Positions 11,242-22,026 of a DNA stretch of 64,000 nt are shown here, piece after piece (the stretch's first letter is position 1; each line of letters begins with the position of its first letter). The position numbers and the translations under genes are program-made. The notes under the pieces are model-generated. The model was not told where the DNA came from. It made no database searches and saw only the letters and a program-made list of their open reading frames with translations. Source of the DNA: Tetradesmus obliquus (Eukaryota > Chlorophyta > Chlorophyceae > Sphaeropleales > Scenedesmaceae); NCBI GenBank assembly GCA_030272155.1, contig CP126196.1, forward strand, positions 496,001-560,000, given 5' to 3'.

Positions 11242-12243
11242 CTCATCATCATGATGCCATGGCATGATGCAACAGTGTACATGTGGAGCTCTGCCACAGG
11301 CACTTGGCGCTCTGAGGGAAGGTCCTGTCAACTACAGGCCAATCCCCGGGAGCTATGGCATAGCTCCATCAGCCCGAGCTGAACTGCTTGCAGCTACTTA
11401 TTTGGGCACTGTTCACTTGGCAGGTGTCTGTGGTGGCGTATGCCGCATGAACACAATGTGTAACCCCTCTATCTCTCTCCGAGAGAGGCTGCCAGCTGAG
11501 CTCCATCTGCATAGCCTGGGGGTTGAGAGGGAGATCTTTGTGAGGGCCACGTCGTGATTTTACACTGCAGACAATAAACTGTAGACAATATATAGACAAT
11601 CATTGTCATATGATATGCAAGGAAGTTGGTCACCTTGTGTTGTGCCACGTTGCAGACAAGAAGGACGCTGCAGCAAACCCACCACAGCGCACAGCAACCA
11701 CAGCAAATGGTCCCAATGTACGGCAGCCAATAATGACCCCAGACCGTGCTTTTCAGCACGCTAGCGTGACCAGCGCTGGTCACAGTGCCCGCTTGCAAGC
11801 GCCACCGCTTCCCAGCAAAAAAGCAGGGCACAATGATGGCACAGGACCCACCACCTCATGCCGCCTGCTGACAGTGATCTTATTCCTCATGGCAACACCA
11901 ACCTCCTTTGCTGCAGCTGCAGCAAATACAGCTGTCAAAGGAACCACATCTCTGCAGTCAAACACCACTGCTTCATGGTGCAGCGAGTCCTACCCAGTTC
12001 TGATAAAGTGTATCACAGCTTTGCAGAAGTGTCGCAATGAGCGCATCCGAATCGTTTATGCCTGCTGCTGCCTCCACACGTCCACACTTTCTCAGTGTGC
12101 CAAAACAATGCGGCACGGCAGACCCATCTAGACTATCTCACGCCTTGCAATGCTCACAGATCAGCAAGCTCAGGCACAACTGCGACCTTCACTTCCACAG
12201 CAAACGCATTTTGGTTCCAGCGCAACCGATTCAAACAGTAGCT

Positions 12244-13226
12244 TCACTGCGCTGCCGGCTCCTCGCCGCCGCCGCTCCTGCCCAGCAGCTGCGCAAACAC
12301 CTGCCGCGCCAGCCGCTGCATCACAGGGTGCGACCGCAGCCGCCGCTTGATGTCGCCCGCACACTGCTCGCAGCTGAGGCCGCTGCGCCGCGCCGCGACC
12401 AGCTCGCCCAGCAGCCACGGCCGCCACTGCTGCTGCTCGGCTGCCACAGCAGCCTCCACCTGGCCGCGCATGCTGGTGTCAGGCTGCTGCTGCTGCTGCG
12501 CTTGTGTGGCTGCAGGTTCGCGTGCTTGTAATTTTTGCACCTGCTGCTGCACCTGCTGTTGCGCTTTGCCTGCACCTGCAGGCTGGCGCTCCAGCTGATG
12601 AACTTGTTGCTGCGGCTGCTGCTGCTGCTGCTGTTCTGGCGGCTTGGCCCATGCAAAGTATGCACCACCGTTGCCACCGACAGCAGCATTGCCAGCTGCT
12701 GTGGTTTGGCTGCCCACCACGCCGCTGCTGCTGCTGCCTGGGTGGCTGCCGCTGCCTGCTGCACCTGCTGCTTTACCTGGCTGCTGCCCTGGCCCTGCTG
12801 CTGCTTGGCTGCTGCGCTCCTGCCAGCCTGGCGGCAACTGCGGCCCAAATGCAGCAGCATCAGCAGGCTCCGCGTCAGCAAACATGTCAGCCTCAGCAGC
12901 AGCAGCTGCTGGCAAACCAGGCTGCTGCTGCTGCTGCTGCTGCTGTGGCAAACTGGGCGGCGTGCCTGGCTGCTGCTCCTCTTCTTGCAACACGCGCTGC
13001 CGCTTTGCTGCCAGATGCGGCGGCAGCTGAGGCCCAATGACTGCAGCAGGCGCTCCTGCTGCTGCTGCTCCATCGCTGGCGCTGCGCTTTTGGCTGCACG
13101 CTGCTGCTGCTGCGTCGGTCTCTGTGTGCTGCGGCAGCTGCGCCTGGCGCTTCATGCTGGTGCGCACGTAGAACAGCACGTAGGCTGCCTGCTTCAGCAC
13201 AGTGGCCTCAGCCACGCGGTACACCT

Positions 13227-13263
<37 letters not shown>

Positions 13264-15178
13264 GCTGTGTTCAGCGACGCACCATACAACCAACATGAAA
13301 GCAGCACCAGGCATGACAGCAGTGCAACAGCTGATGATGAGGTACACACACGCTGCGTGCTGCTGGGGATGCTGGGATGTGCCTGTTGCTACAAAGCACC
13401 AAATGTCAGCTGCCAGCCGCTTCACCCCGCCCGGCTCAAAACATGTCGTCATGAACTAGCTGCATGCTGCTGCAAAAGCCAGCTGCCCAACCCCACCCAG
13501 CCAGGCTGTGCGTGCTGCCGCGCCCTACCTGAGAGTCGTTCATGCAGTGCCAGTGGCCGTGTGGCGGCACGCCGTCCCGCACATACGAGTAGTAGTGGCC
13601 GCTGTTGGCACTAAAGCCGTCATGCACCAGCACGCCATGCAGCACGTACTCGCCCCTGCTGCTGCGCGTGTCATCCGCGCGCTGCCACTGCTGCTGCTGC
13701 TGCTGCTTGCTGCAGCCGCAGGCGTTGTTGGCCGCGCTGCTGTGGCCGTTGCTGCTGCAGGGCCCGCCTTGGCTGTTGCTGCTGCTGCAGCCGTTCAGCA
13801 GCGCCGCACTCCCGGCGCTGCCGTTGCTGTGCATGCTGCTGCTGCTGGTCCTGCAGCGCCGCCGGCTGCATACAAACGGCTCCAGGTCCAGTGTCATGCC
13901 GAAATCAATGGCCCTGCTGACCTTGCCGCCAAAGATGCCGTCAAAACGTTTCAGGTGGATGACCAGCACGTTGGGGTCGTCATAGATGGTCATCTGCTTC
14001 ACAGCAGGCATCAGCTGCTTGCAGCCCTCACACCTGCACGACAGCAGCATCAGCAGCAGCATCAACATCAGCAACAGCAATACGACACACCCATGTAGAC
14101 CCCGACCGCTCTACACAGCTGTTACTCATCATCATGGTCAGACAAATACATCACCATCACTCGTCAAATGCATAGTGTTACTGCTGAAAAGCAACATGCA
14201 ATCTCACTGTCCACAGGCCCCGCCGCACCTGTACTTGTTGTCGCCGTCCAGCCGCTCCACTGCAGTGAAGCGCCGCAGCGCATCCTCCACGCTGGCACAG
14301 CCGCCCAGCTCCAAGCTCAAGTCCATGGCTGGGTCAAAGCTGGCGCTGACGTGGCGGCAGCTGCAGCAGGTGACGGTGCTCTGCAGGATGAGCCCGAACA
14401 GAGCGTTGACCAGCGTGCGCGGGTGCTGCGGGTGGGAGGGGGTAGCAGCAGCGGCAGGGCGGGCAGAGGGTTAGCGAGTGTGTATGAGGTGAGGGCGCGT
14501 GGGCATTGGATGGGAAGTAACTGAAGCTATCAAAAAGCAGAGTGTGCGTGGCTCGGGCGGCTGCATCCGCAGCAACCAGGCAGCATGCCATGCGCCGCTG
14601 CTGCTGCTGCTGCTGCTGCTGGTCTCTGGCGTGGCTGCCGCCGATGGCATGGACTGAGACAGGCACCATCCTGCTGGCTGCGTCCCTGCAGGCTGTTCCT
14701 GCAAGCACTTGCTCACCCGTGGCGGCTTCTGCGGGTTGTAGGTGCCGGCCGCCCGCAGCAGCGAGCGCTCCATGGCATCTATCAGGCAGCGCAGCAGCTC
14801 GTGCGCGTCCTCCTGCCGCCCTCGCACGAAGCTCTTGTTAAGCACGTGCAGCGCGTGGTGTATGCTGTACGGCGCGTCTGCGCCCGCGCCTGCGCTGCGG
14901 CTGAGCATGCGGCGAATCTGCGCCTCCATGGCACAGCAGACGCAGCTTGCTGCGGCCAGGCGGCAGCGGCTGGAGTGGCCCTGCGCCAGGCAGATGTTGG
15001 CCAGCGGCGGCAGGTATGCCAGGCACTGCAGCGCGCTGTTGAGGAAGCAGCTGTTGCCCAAGTTCTGCAGGCCGCAGCCGACTGGCGTGCTCTTGAGCCA
15101 GTGCGCAGATAAGGAGGACGCGGGGGCCTGCACCGATGCAGACAGTATGGATATGTGTTGTTCAAGGGCAGCTTGCAT
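12244..15178 (-). CDS. Ubiquitin C-terminal hydrolase, USP36/UBP23-like
   Basis: Exons 15178-14717, 14425-14229, 14033-13529 and 13224-12244 give 714 residues. The Cys box GLQNLGNSCFLNSALQCL has its nucleophile near Cys44; GRQEDAHELL follows. The His box SGHYYSYVRD is near residue 366 and the closing ND near 386. Two CxxC pairs (CCSC and CEGC) sit where USPs bind structural zinc. Spacing and motifs are closest to the USP36/USP42 group (plant UBP23). Such enzymes remove ubiquitin from proteins; USP36 is nucleolar, but location here is unknown. The region between the Zn motif and His box contains a Ser/Asn/Gln-rich insert, and the last exon adds about 300 residues of Gln/Ala-rich sequence ending in a more ordered helical segment. 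The start codon is the least certain point, since an upstream exon cannot be excluded. Confidence 0.9.
13228..13262. repeat. CTG (sense) tract at the USP exon-4 acceptor
   Basis: On the gene strand a (CTG)n run of about 11 units ends in CAG immediately before exon 4. It appears to form the acceptor itself. Confidence 0.8.
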
Positions 15179-16587
15179 GTGGAAAGGGCTGCAGCACACC
15201 AGGGCGTGGGACGCAGCGTGACAGCACTGGCACCTGACGCTGCTGTGCAAGGAGCCAGCCTTGCATGGCAGCAGATAGCAGGCTGTGCGAGCATGCATGC
15301 GTGCCAAAGCAATATTTTTAAGCATACATGGCGATACAACACACTGCATTCTGCCTGCTGAGCTGCTGAGCGTGGGCAGGCGATGTGCTCTGCTATGCTG
15401 CCACACCTCACTCCAACCGAAACTTCCAGCGGCTGCAGCACTACTACAGCAAAGCCGCACCTGCTGTGGCTGTTGCTGCTCGCAGAGCACTCCAGGAGCC
15501 CAACCAAGCGGCTGCATCACGCGTGGCTCCACCAACCTGCTAAAGTGCCGTACTGAGCGGGCTGAGGCTGGTACTGGACCATACCCAATACCATACCATT
15601 AACTGTGTACGCCTAACAACATAGTTAGAGACACAAAGTGTGAAAGACAAGCTGAACAAGCGGAATGAGCTGATGGTGGGCTGCCTCACAACAAGAGCAT
15701 CAACGTTCAGACAGTTGGTGCTTTCGATGTATCAATATGAACCACTATTGTAGATGGGCGTCTGCTGAGGGGACGTGACATGTAGAATGTCCCGGATGTC
15801 ATGTAGGGCACGGGTTGCCAGCAGGGCTCAGTGCTCAACATCCGATGATGAGTCGCACTAGGGTGTAAGATTGCTCAGAAGGTTGGCAAGGCTACAAGCT
15901 TTGGGTGCTGCACCAGCGCCAGGTATATATATTGGCCCAGCATCCTGCGCGAATGCCAGCCTGGCACTGCTAACCTAGCAGAGAGCATGCTTCAGTGCCA
16001 GCAGGAATGCTGCTCGACACCAGCAGCGCCTCAAGCAGTTTCCAACCAGCTGATTCATAAACAAGTGAATCCAAGCTGCTCAGTGCATCCTCAGCAAGGC
16101 TCCACCGTCTGCTTGCCAGGCTGGCACCGGGCAGCCTGAACTGAGGGCACGCTGGCGGGCCCAGCCCCGGGCCACTGTCACAGGCCAGTGTATCTGCCGC
16201 TCATTGATGCTGCGCAGTGAAGTTCAACCAGCAAAACCCCAAACTAGCGAAGTTTACCATCAGCATGGCACACGTGTTACACAACTAGAACAATGGCCAC
16301 ACTTGAGCCAAGGACTGCTCGAAGTGCAACCACCTGGTCATGGTCGATCAAACATCAGCAAAAACCAGTGCAGCACCAACCATGCTGCCGCCCCCTCCCC
16401 CCCCCCCCCCCCCCGTCCACCCAAAAACCACTTTGGGCGTCCCCTGTCAGCAGCACATGCCTGTGCACGCATGGCATGCAGCGTTGCGTCCTCACAACAT
16501 CGTTGACATGATCTACCTGCTGCGCTGTCCCTCACATACGACGATCACTGCTCCTGCCCTGCCACCCCCGCACAGCCACCATCCAGC
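15179..16587. other. Intergenic region, USP 5' side to p24 3' side
   Basis: This 1.4-kb stretch contains the presumed promoter of the USP gene, a TATATATA segment near 15926, a run of about 20 C near 16389-16412, and a minus-strand TGTAA near 16272. No coding segment can be supported; overlapping frames around 16204-16506 look like shadow frames. Confidence 0.45.
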
Positions 16588-18642
16588 TCACACCGTGATG
16601 CGCACGGGCAGGCCCTTGAAGAAGCCCGTGGTCACTGCCAGGTTGATGAACGTGACCGCCAGCAGCACCAGCACCTCCAGCCCCGTGTACCAGAAGGTGC
16701 GCGCGTTGTTGCTCTTCTGCAGGCCGGCAACGCAGCAGTGGAGGTGCAAGGGCACAGGCACAAGTGTAAACACAAGGGCAGTCCACACTAGGTTGCCGGG
16801 CACAGCAGCTGTGCTACATTGGCAGTTGAGGCAATGCCACTCACTGCCTGCCATCGCAAGCCATGCTGCATCCTCGCAGTTGCTGCAGAAATGGCTGTAA
16901 TGGCCATCAAGGGAAGCAATACTCCACGAAACTATGCAGCAGCAGCCATCTCGAGACTCTCGCTGCTCAGCCACTGCGTAGCCAATACTAAGAAGCCTCA
17001 CCACCGTCTCTATGTGCCTGTCCAGCTTGCGGTGCAGGTACTTCTGCTCGCCGCTGAGGATGTCCACCAGCTCCCCCACCACCATCACGTTGCGCTTCAC
17101 GTCCTCCAGGTGGTCCTTGTTGGCCAGGTCCTTGCCGCTGAGGGGGGGGGGGGGGGAGAAAACACATCAGGACAAGCACACAGGCTCGCTTTGTACCGCG
17201 ACAGCACAGACACATTAATCTACACGCACAGCATGCGGCACTGCCATGAGTGAACTTGATCCGATTTCCATTTTGCATAGGTCAGACATGTCAAATAGAA
17301 TCAAACTGTAGGGATTGCTTGTGCTGAGGCACAGCCATCCAGCTGTCTGTCGCGGCTGCGATCAGCTGCTCCAGCTTTAATTGCTGCTGCCTTAACCTGG
17401 AGCCTCTGCGAGCGCCGTTCCATCCCCATCTGCACTCCCTGCCACCATCCGACTGCAGCGCTCTTCCCTGTCACGCCTGGCAACATGCAGCCGTCCTGCC
17501 AGCAGTGCGGCTCACCGGTTCTCCTCTGTGCCCTTGGGCACCTGCACCTGGCCCGGCCGCCGCATGTGCCCCAGCGTGAAGTAGACCAGGTCCACCACCA
17601 CGTCCACGTGGCTCTCAAAGCCGTTGTACAGGCTGCAAGGAAAAGGAGAAGGTTGCGTCAGTCAGCAGGGCGCGGCAGGCGCGCAGGGGCAAGAACGTAA
17701 CATTTAGCAACAGCTGTGCGCATATGCTTGCAGGAACCGTTTTGTCCTCTGCTGGCTGACATGATGCACTGCATGGAGCAGCTGCCATTTAACATTCACG
17801 AGTCCGCGTGCAGTAAGGATTCTGCTGCCGTCACAGCTTGATGCTATGGCTTGATGGGTAACATGATGATGATGAGCAGCTGCCGCTCACAACCTTGCTG
17901 TAACCCTGTTCTGTCCATCCGTCTGCTCCTTTGCAGCTGCCGTGTGGCACAGCTGCAGGAGAGTTCACCACACAGCCAACTTGCCAACAACTGCTGCTCA
18001 CCAAACTTTGTACGTGCCAGGTCCCCTGGCTGCAATATTGAAGTGCGCCTCTGACTGCACATTCTGTTGCGACCACATCTGATCGCCCTGCGGGCTATGC
18101 AGCTGCGCACGGTACGAAAGCAGTTAGACAACGCATGCTGCGGCTTGCACACCGGGCTGTAAATGGCTGTTGCAGATAAGACGAAACATGCTTGCATGCA
18201 GAGCTGTGGCATGCTCTAATAGTGTTGCAAAGGATGCAGAAACAATGGCAGTGGCTGTTGGTCAAGTCCTGCTGTTCAGGTGCTTCTCACCCTGATAGTC
18301 ACATAGGGAATGTAGTGGGGGGACTTAGGCGACACAAACAGAGCTCCTTCGATGCGTGGGCCTCCAGGTACCTGCTGGCAGCGGACGTACACGACAACGT
18401 CGTGGGCTCCAACTGCCTGGCACTGCTGCTTGCTGTCCCGCGTCCTGCTGCTCTTCATGCGCAGCACACTAGAAAGGCACGCGAGCCTTAAGTACCTGAA
18501 AGTGTTCACTTTCTATTGTCTCGGCTATGCACTCTGTCTTGCCAGGAGCGATCACTACTTTGAAGGCCTGTGCCTCTGGGACAACCGCTAGTAGCGCAAG
18601 CAAGCAGACCACGGCTGCAGCTGAATTGTGACGAAGCTTCAT
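16588..18642 (-). CDS. p24 family (EMP24/GP25L/TMED) cargo receptor
   Basis: Six exons: 18642-18496, 18371-18291, 18087-18002, 17632-17516, 17137-17002 and 16716-16588; 231 residues. A signal peptide of about 26 residues (VVCLLALLAVVPEAQA) precedes the GOLD domain, with the family Cys pair: one Cys in KTECIAETIES, the other in GTYKVCLYNG. A heptad-like stalk (LVDILSGEQKYLHRKLDRH) leads to a single membrane helix, and the short tail begins with the FF pair typical of COPII binding (FFKGLPVRITV). The tail lacks a dilysine motif. p24 proteins shuttle between ER and Golgi and help load COPI/COPII vesicles. Phases match at all joins. The intron before exon 5 ends in a C-rich tract; the intron after exon 3 holds a copy of a dispersed repeat. 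Confidence 0.93.
17838..17875. repeat. Dispersed short repeat, copy 2
   Basis: The core cttgatgctatggcttgatg, then ggtaacatgatgatgatga matches copies at 11193 and 19164. It lies inside a p24 intron. Confidence 0.75.
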
Positions 18643-19163
18643 TCTACAAATCAAATGAGCTGGTTGAAGGTGAAGAGCTGTGATCTGCCAGTGGCAGTAC
18701 TTCTGTTCTGCTTGCTCACTGCTGTACTGTGCCCCTCATGTGTGCAGCTAATCTACAGCTATGGTGATTGTACAACGCACGCACAAGGCAAAGGCATGCA
18801 CAGGGCGCTCCTGTACTACACTAAGCACGCGTGTGCAACATGCAACCTTGCACCCTCAACCCTGGCTGTGCCTGTCACATGTCATGTCATCAGCTGCGGA
18901 TGAGCCGGGCTGTGCCACATTTGGGTTGCCACTTCAGCCGCTTGTCTCGCTGAACCGCTCTGAGACCGCGATTGCACGTGCGATTGATTGCGTTGAACTG
19001 CTGTGCCTTTGTGAGCCGAGTTTCAGCTGCCAGCGGTGAACCTCCAACTTGCGGCCTGCAGAAGCAAGTGGTGGAGCCATGACACTGCTTACAGTGCACA
19101 GCAGCCTACGGGTCAACATTATGTAGAAGCCTGGTGGCCAGTGTGATTGTTGAACATGTACTT

Positions 19164-19209
19164 GGCCGATGGCGTTGATGCTATGGCTTGATGGGTAACA
19201 TGATGATGT
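19164..19209. repeat. Dispersed short repeat, copy 3
   Basis: The core ggccgatggcgttgatgcta, then tggcttgatgggtaacatga matches copy 1 base for base over about 40 bp. The flanks differ apart from short GTAC-containing stretches. Confidence 0.75.
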
Positions 19210-19354
19210 ACTTGTCAACATACTGGGGGCAGGGCCTGATGGCATTGACCTGCACGGAGTTGCGTTACACAGGCATTGGTTGTGTGCCCAACCCCAAGAA
19301 AGAAAAGGTGCCAACAATTAAAAATCCTTGATACGCTATAGAGCAAGGATAGAG

Positions 19355-19359
19355 TTACA
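19355..19359 (-). terminator. Probable TGTAA polyadenylation signal of the coiled-coil gene
   Basis: On the minus strand TGTAA lies about 70 bp past the stop codon at 19427, a normal distance for algal 3' ends. Confidence 0.4.
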
Positions 19360-19426
19360 TTCGCCCGCTTTCAAGCAATTTGCATGGCAGTTGAGTCAAC
19401 CATGCATCATGGTGATTACCAGCATG

Positions 19427-19963
19427 TCATTCCGCCCCGTGCAGTGCACCCAGCAGGTGCAGCACCACATCAACCTCTTGGTCGTTCAACACCTTGCGGC
19501 CAACCCCTGCGCCCACTTCAGTGACAAGCGCTGTGCTTGCTGGCCTGACCAGCTGCCCAGCCTGCGCCTGCCTGGCATTGCCCCGCGCGACAGCTCTGAC
19601 TGCCTGCGTGGATGCTAGCTGCAACAGTTGCTCTTTCTCCTGAGGTGCAGTGGTAGCGGCCAGCCACGCACGGATATTGCTGTGTGGCTGAGCTGTAACC
19701 TGCTGGCTGCGCAGAGAGTCGAGCGCTTTGTTGCTTGCTGACGTCCAAGCCTTGCCGGCTAGCTGTTTGCTTGCAGGACTGCTAGCCGCACGCTCACTGA
19801 GGCTGTGTCTCAGCAGTCGGTTGGTGAAGCTGCCTGATGGGCCCTCACTCTGGTCCTGCATGGTGTGCAGCAGGTCTGAGAGCTGCTGGGACTCTGGTTG
19901 CTGGCTGCAATTGCCGGCAGAGCTGTTCGTTTGCTGGTATGCGGCGGCATCAAGGTGCTGATG

Positions 19964-19996
<33 letters not shown>

Positions 19997-21179
19997 ATGG
20001 CTGGCAAGTGCGGCTTGCACATCGCTGTTGAGCTGCTGCAGCTGAGCAGCCACACCTTGCTGCACCATCGCCACATCACCTGTGTAAGCAGAGGCAGTCC
20101 CACCCGTGCAGCACAGGGCAGTGTCAGCTAGATGTGCTATGTATTGTGTAAGTCAAGCGACAAAGTGCAGCAATACACAGCGCAACAGCCGGACCGCAAC
20201 TCAGCGATGACTGGCACATCTCCCAGTGACCGTTCCAGCCAGGCCAAAGAGCCGCCCCCGCACCTTTCATGCGTTCATACATGCCTGTCACGCGCAGCTC
20301 CAGCAGCTGCTGCCCAGCCTCTCCTTCCACCCGCACAGCATGCAGCAGCCGGCGTTCCAACTGAGCCACTGCCTCACCAAGTGCATCCTGGCTCACTGCA
20401 GCTGGCTGCCTTGTGTCAGCTGCTGCATCCTTAGCTGTGGTGTCAAGCTTACTGCACAACTCCTGCTGCTGACAGCGCACAGCCTGCACTTGCTCACTCA
20501 GCTGCTGCACAACTTCCTGCAAGTTGCTCATGGCCTCCTCCTGCCTCTGCTGCTGCTGGCCTATCTGCTGCTGCTGATTCTGCGCTTGTTTGGCAAGGCC
20601 TACAGCGTGCTGGACTTGATTGAGCTGCTGCTGTATTGCCTGCAGTGCCTGCTCTTGCTTCTGTTGCCAGCTCTGCTGCTCTTGCTGAAAGGAGTAGACC
20701 TGCTGCTGCAACTGTGCCAGCACCTGTTGCTGCTGCTCCCTCCACAGCGCCTGTTCCTGCTGCAGTTGTTGAAATGCTTCTAGCTGCTGTTGCTGCCAAC
20801 ATCGCTGCTGTTGTTGCAGCTTTTCCACCAGACCCGGCTGCTCTTGACTCAATAGCTCCAGCTGGCCTGGCAGTTCCTGATGGCGCTCTTGCAGGTCAGC
20901 TATTGCTTGGCTGGTTAGCTGCTGCTGGTGTGCTGCAGTGTTCTTGGCGAGCTGCTGCTCTACTTGCTGCTGCTCCTGTTGCTGCTGCATGCACCCGACT
21001 GCCTCCAGCAGCTCATCCAGCCTGTGCTGCAAGTCCTGCTTGTGCCGGGCCTGGTGTGCTTGTGCCTGCTCCTGCTGCTGGAGCTGCATTGCCATATGGG
21101 TGAGGGTCTCGTTCATGAGTGACTCGCTAGATACCTGCTGCTGTTGCATGGCTTGCAGCAGCTGAGCCATCTCAATAAG
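19427..21179 (-). CDS. Gln-rich coiled-coil protein, hypothetical (5' end unresolved)
   Basis: Two solid exons, 21179-20264 and 20079-19427, join in phase (GT-AG) and give the last 522 residues. The first encodes a long coiled coil: repeated Leu/Gln/Glu heptads such as LIEMAQLLQAMQQQQ and LQERHQELPGQLELL over about 300 residues, with almost no Pro. The second continues with VAMVQQGVAAQLQQLNSDV, a poly-Gln run, then a Ser/Ala-rich region, and ends LNDQEVDVVLHLLGALHGAE. No family domain is recognised. A structural or scaffolding role is only a guess. The 21179 acceptor requires at least one upstream exon; a candidate is 21728-21635 (SEEADYEASPEEFNNDL, GTAAGC donor), which fits the phase, but I could not find a convincing first exon. 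Confidence 0.68.
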
Positions 21180-22026
21180 CTGCATTGAACAAGGCAGCAG
21201 CTTGTCAGACAGGAAATTGTGAGTAGCCTGGCAATATGATGAGCGCATGCAGACTACTGCGTGGCTGCACGGGTGCTGCACGGTTGCTGGGGTTGAGGTG
21301 CAGCCCCCATTGCCGCCGCCATCATACATGAGCAAGCAACTGCTGGCTCATATCCAGGCAATAGCAGCTGTTGATGGTGCTGCTTAAAGGGATGGGGCTA
21401 CACTGCTCATTTGCATGCGCGTGCATACAGTGCAAGCGATGCTGGAGGCGCAATCCGATGGCTTGCGCAATGCAGGGTAACATGGCAGTAAAAGTAACCT
21501 GGGTATACCTGATGAGGCATGGTCGATCCAGATTGCCGGATCCTGCTGTGGGCGGATGCGTATCCATCCATGGCACTGGCCTTGACAGCTGGGCAGCTGA
21601 TGACCATGGGTCAAATCATGGTCAACAGGCTTACTTCACGACATGTCAAGCACCCAGCATGGGTCAAATCGTTATTAAACTCCTCAGGTGATGCTTCGTA
21701 GTCAGCCTCCTCGGAGATATGTGTAGGGCTGAAACTGCTGATGTGTGTTTGTGTGTGAGGACACAGTCCCATGCACATACGCGTGGACGGCTCGGAAACA
21801 GCACAATACAAGATAATCAGAAGTACGCCCGAACAAAAGGACGGCTACGAGATTATGCTGTGGTGGTCAGCATTTCATGTGGCAATGACAAGCTTGCTGG
21901 CACCCTACTACAGTTATACTGCGCCACTGGCACTCTCAATTGTCTTTTCGTGAAGATCCATTCGTTCATTGTTGCCTGAGAGTTTCTACATTTCACAGAC
22001 CAAAGGCAGGGAGCAGCACCAGCAAC
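21180..22026. other. Region between the coiled-coil gene and GYD1
   Basis: This region holds the missing 5' exon or exons of the coiled-coil gene (candidate 21635-21728) and, at its right end, the promoter and 5' UTR of GYD1 in the opposite direction. It is therefore probably a divergent promoter. No element was identified with certainty. Confidence 0.45.

Larger units (their letters stand above)
10950..12243. other. Intergenic region between the 3' ends of NOL and the USP gene
   Basis: Two genes converge on this 1.3-kb stretch. It holds the probable NOL polyadenylation signal, one copy of a short dispersed repeat with an attached ATGATG/CATCAT palindrome, and an open frame at 11610-12131 whose composition is not gene-like. 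I see no supported gene. Confidence 0.5.
18643..19426. other. Intergenic region between p24 and the coiled-coil gene
   Basis: This 784-bp stretch lies upstream of p24 and downstream of the coiled-coil gene. It holds one dispersed repeat copy and a TGTAA on the minus strand for the coiled-coil gene. No credible gene is visible. Confidence 0.5.

Noticed and set aside
11610..12131. 173-codon plus-strand open frame between NOL and the USP gene
   Set aside because: There is no family resemblance or flanking exons, and its composition matches neighbouring non-coding DNA.
13508..14098. Long plus-strand open frames over the USP gene
   Set aside because: They are antisense shadows of GC-rich coding exons carrying the USP His box.
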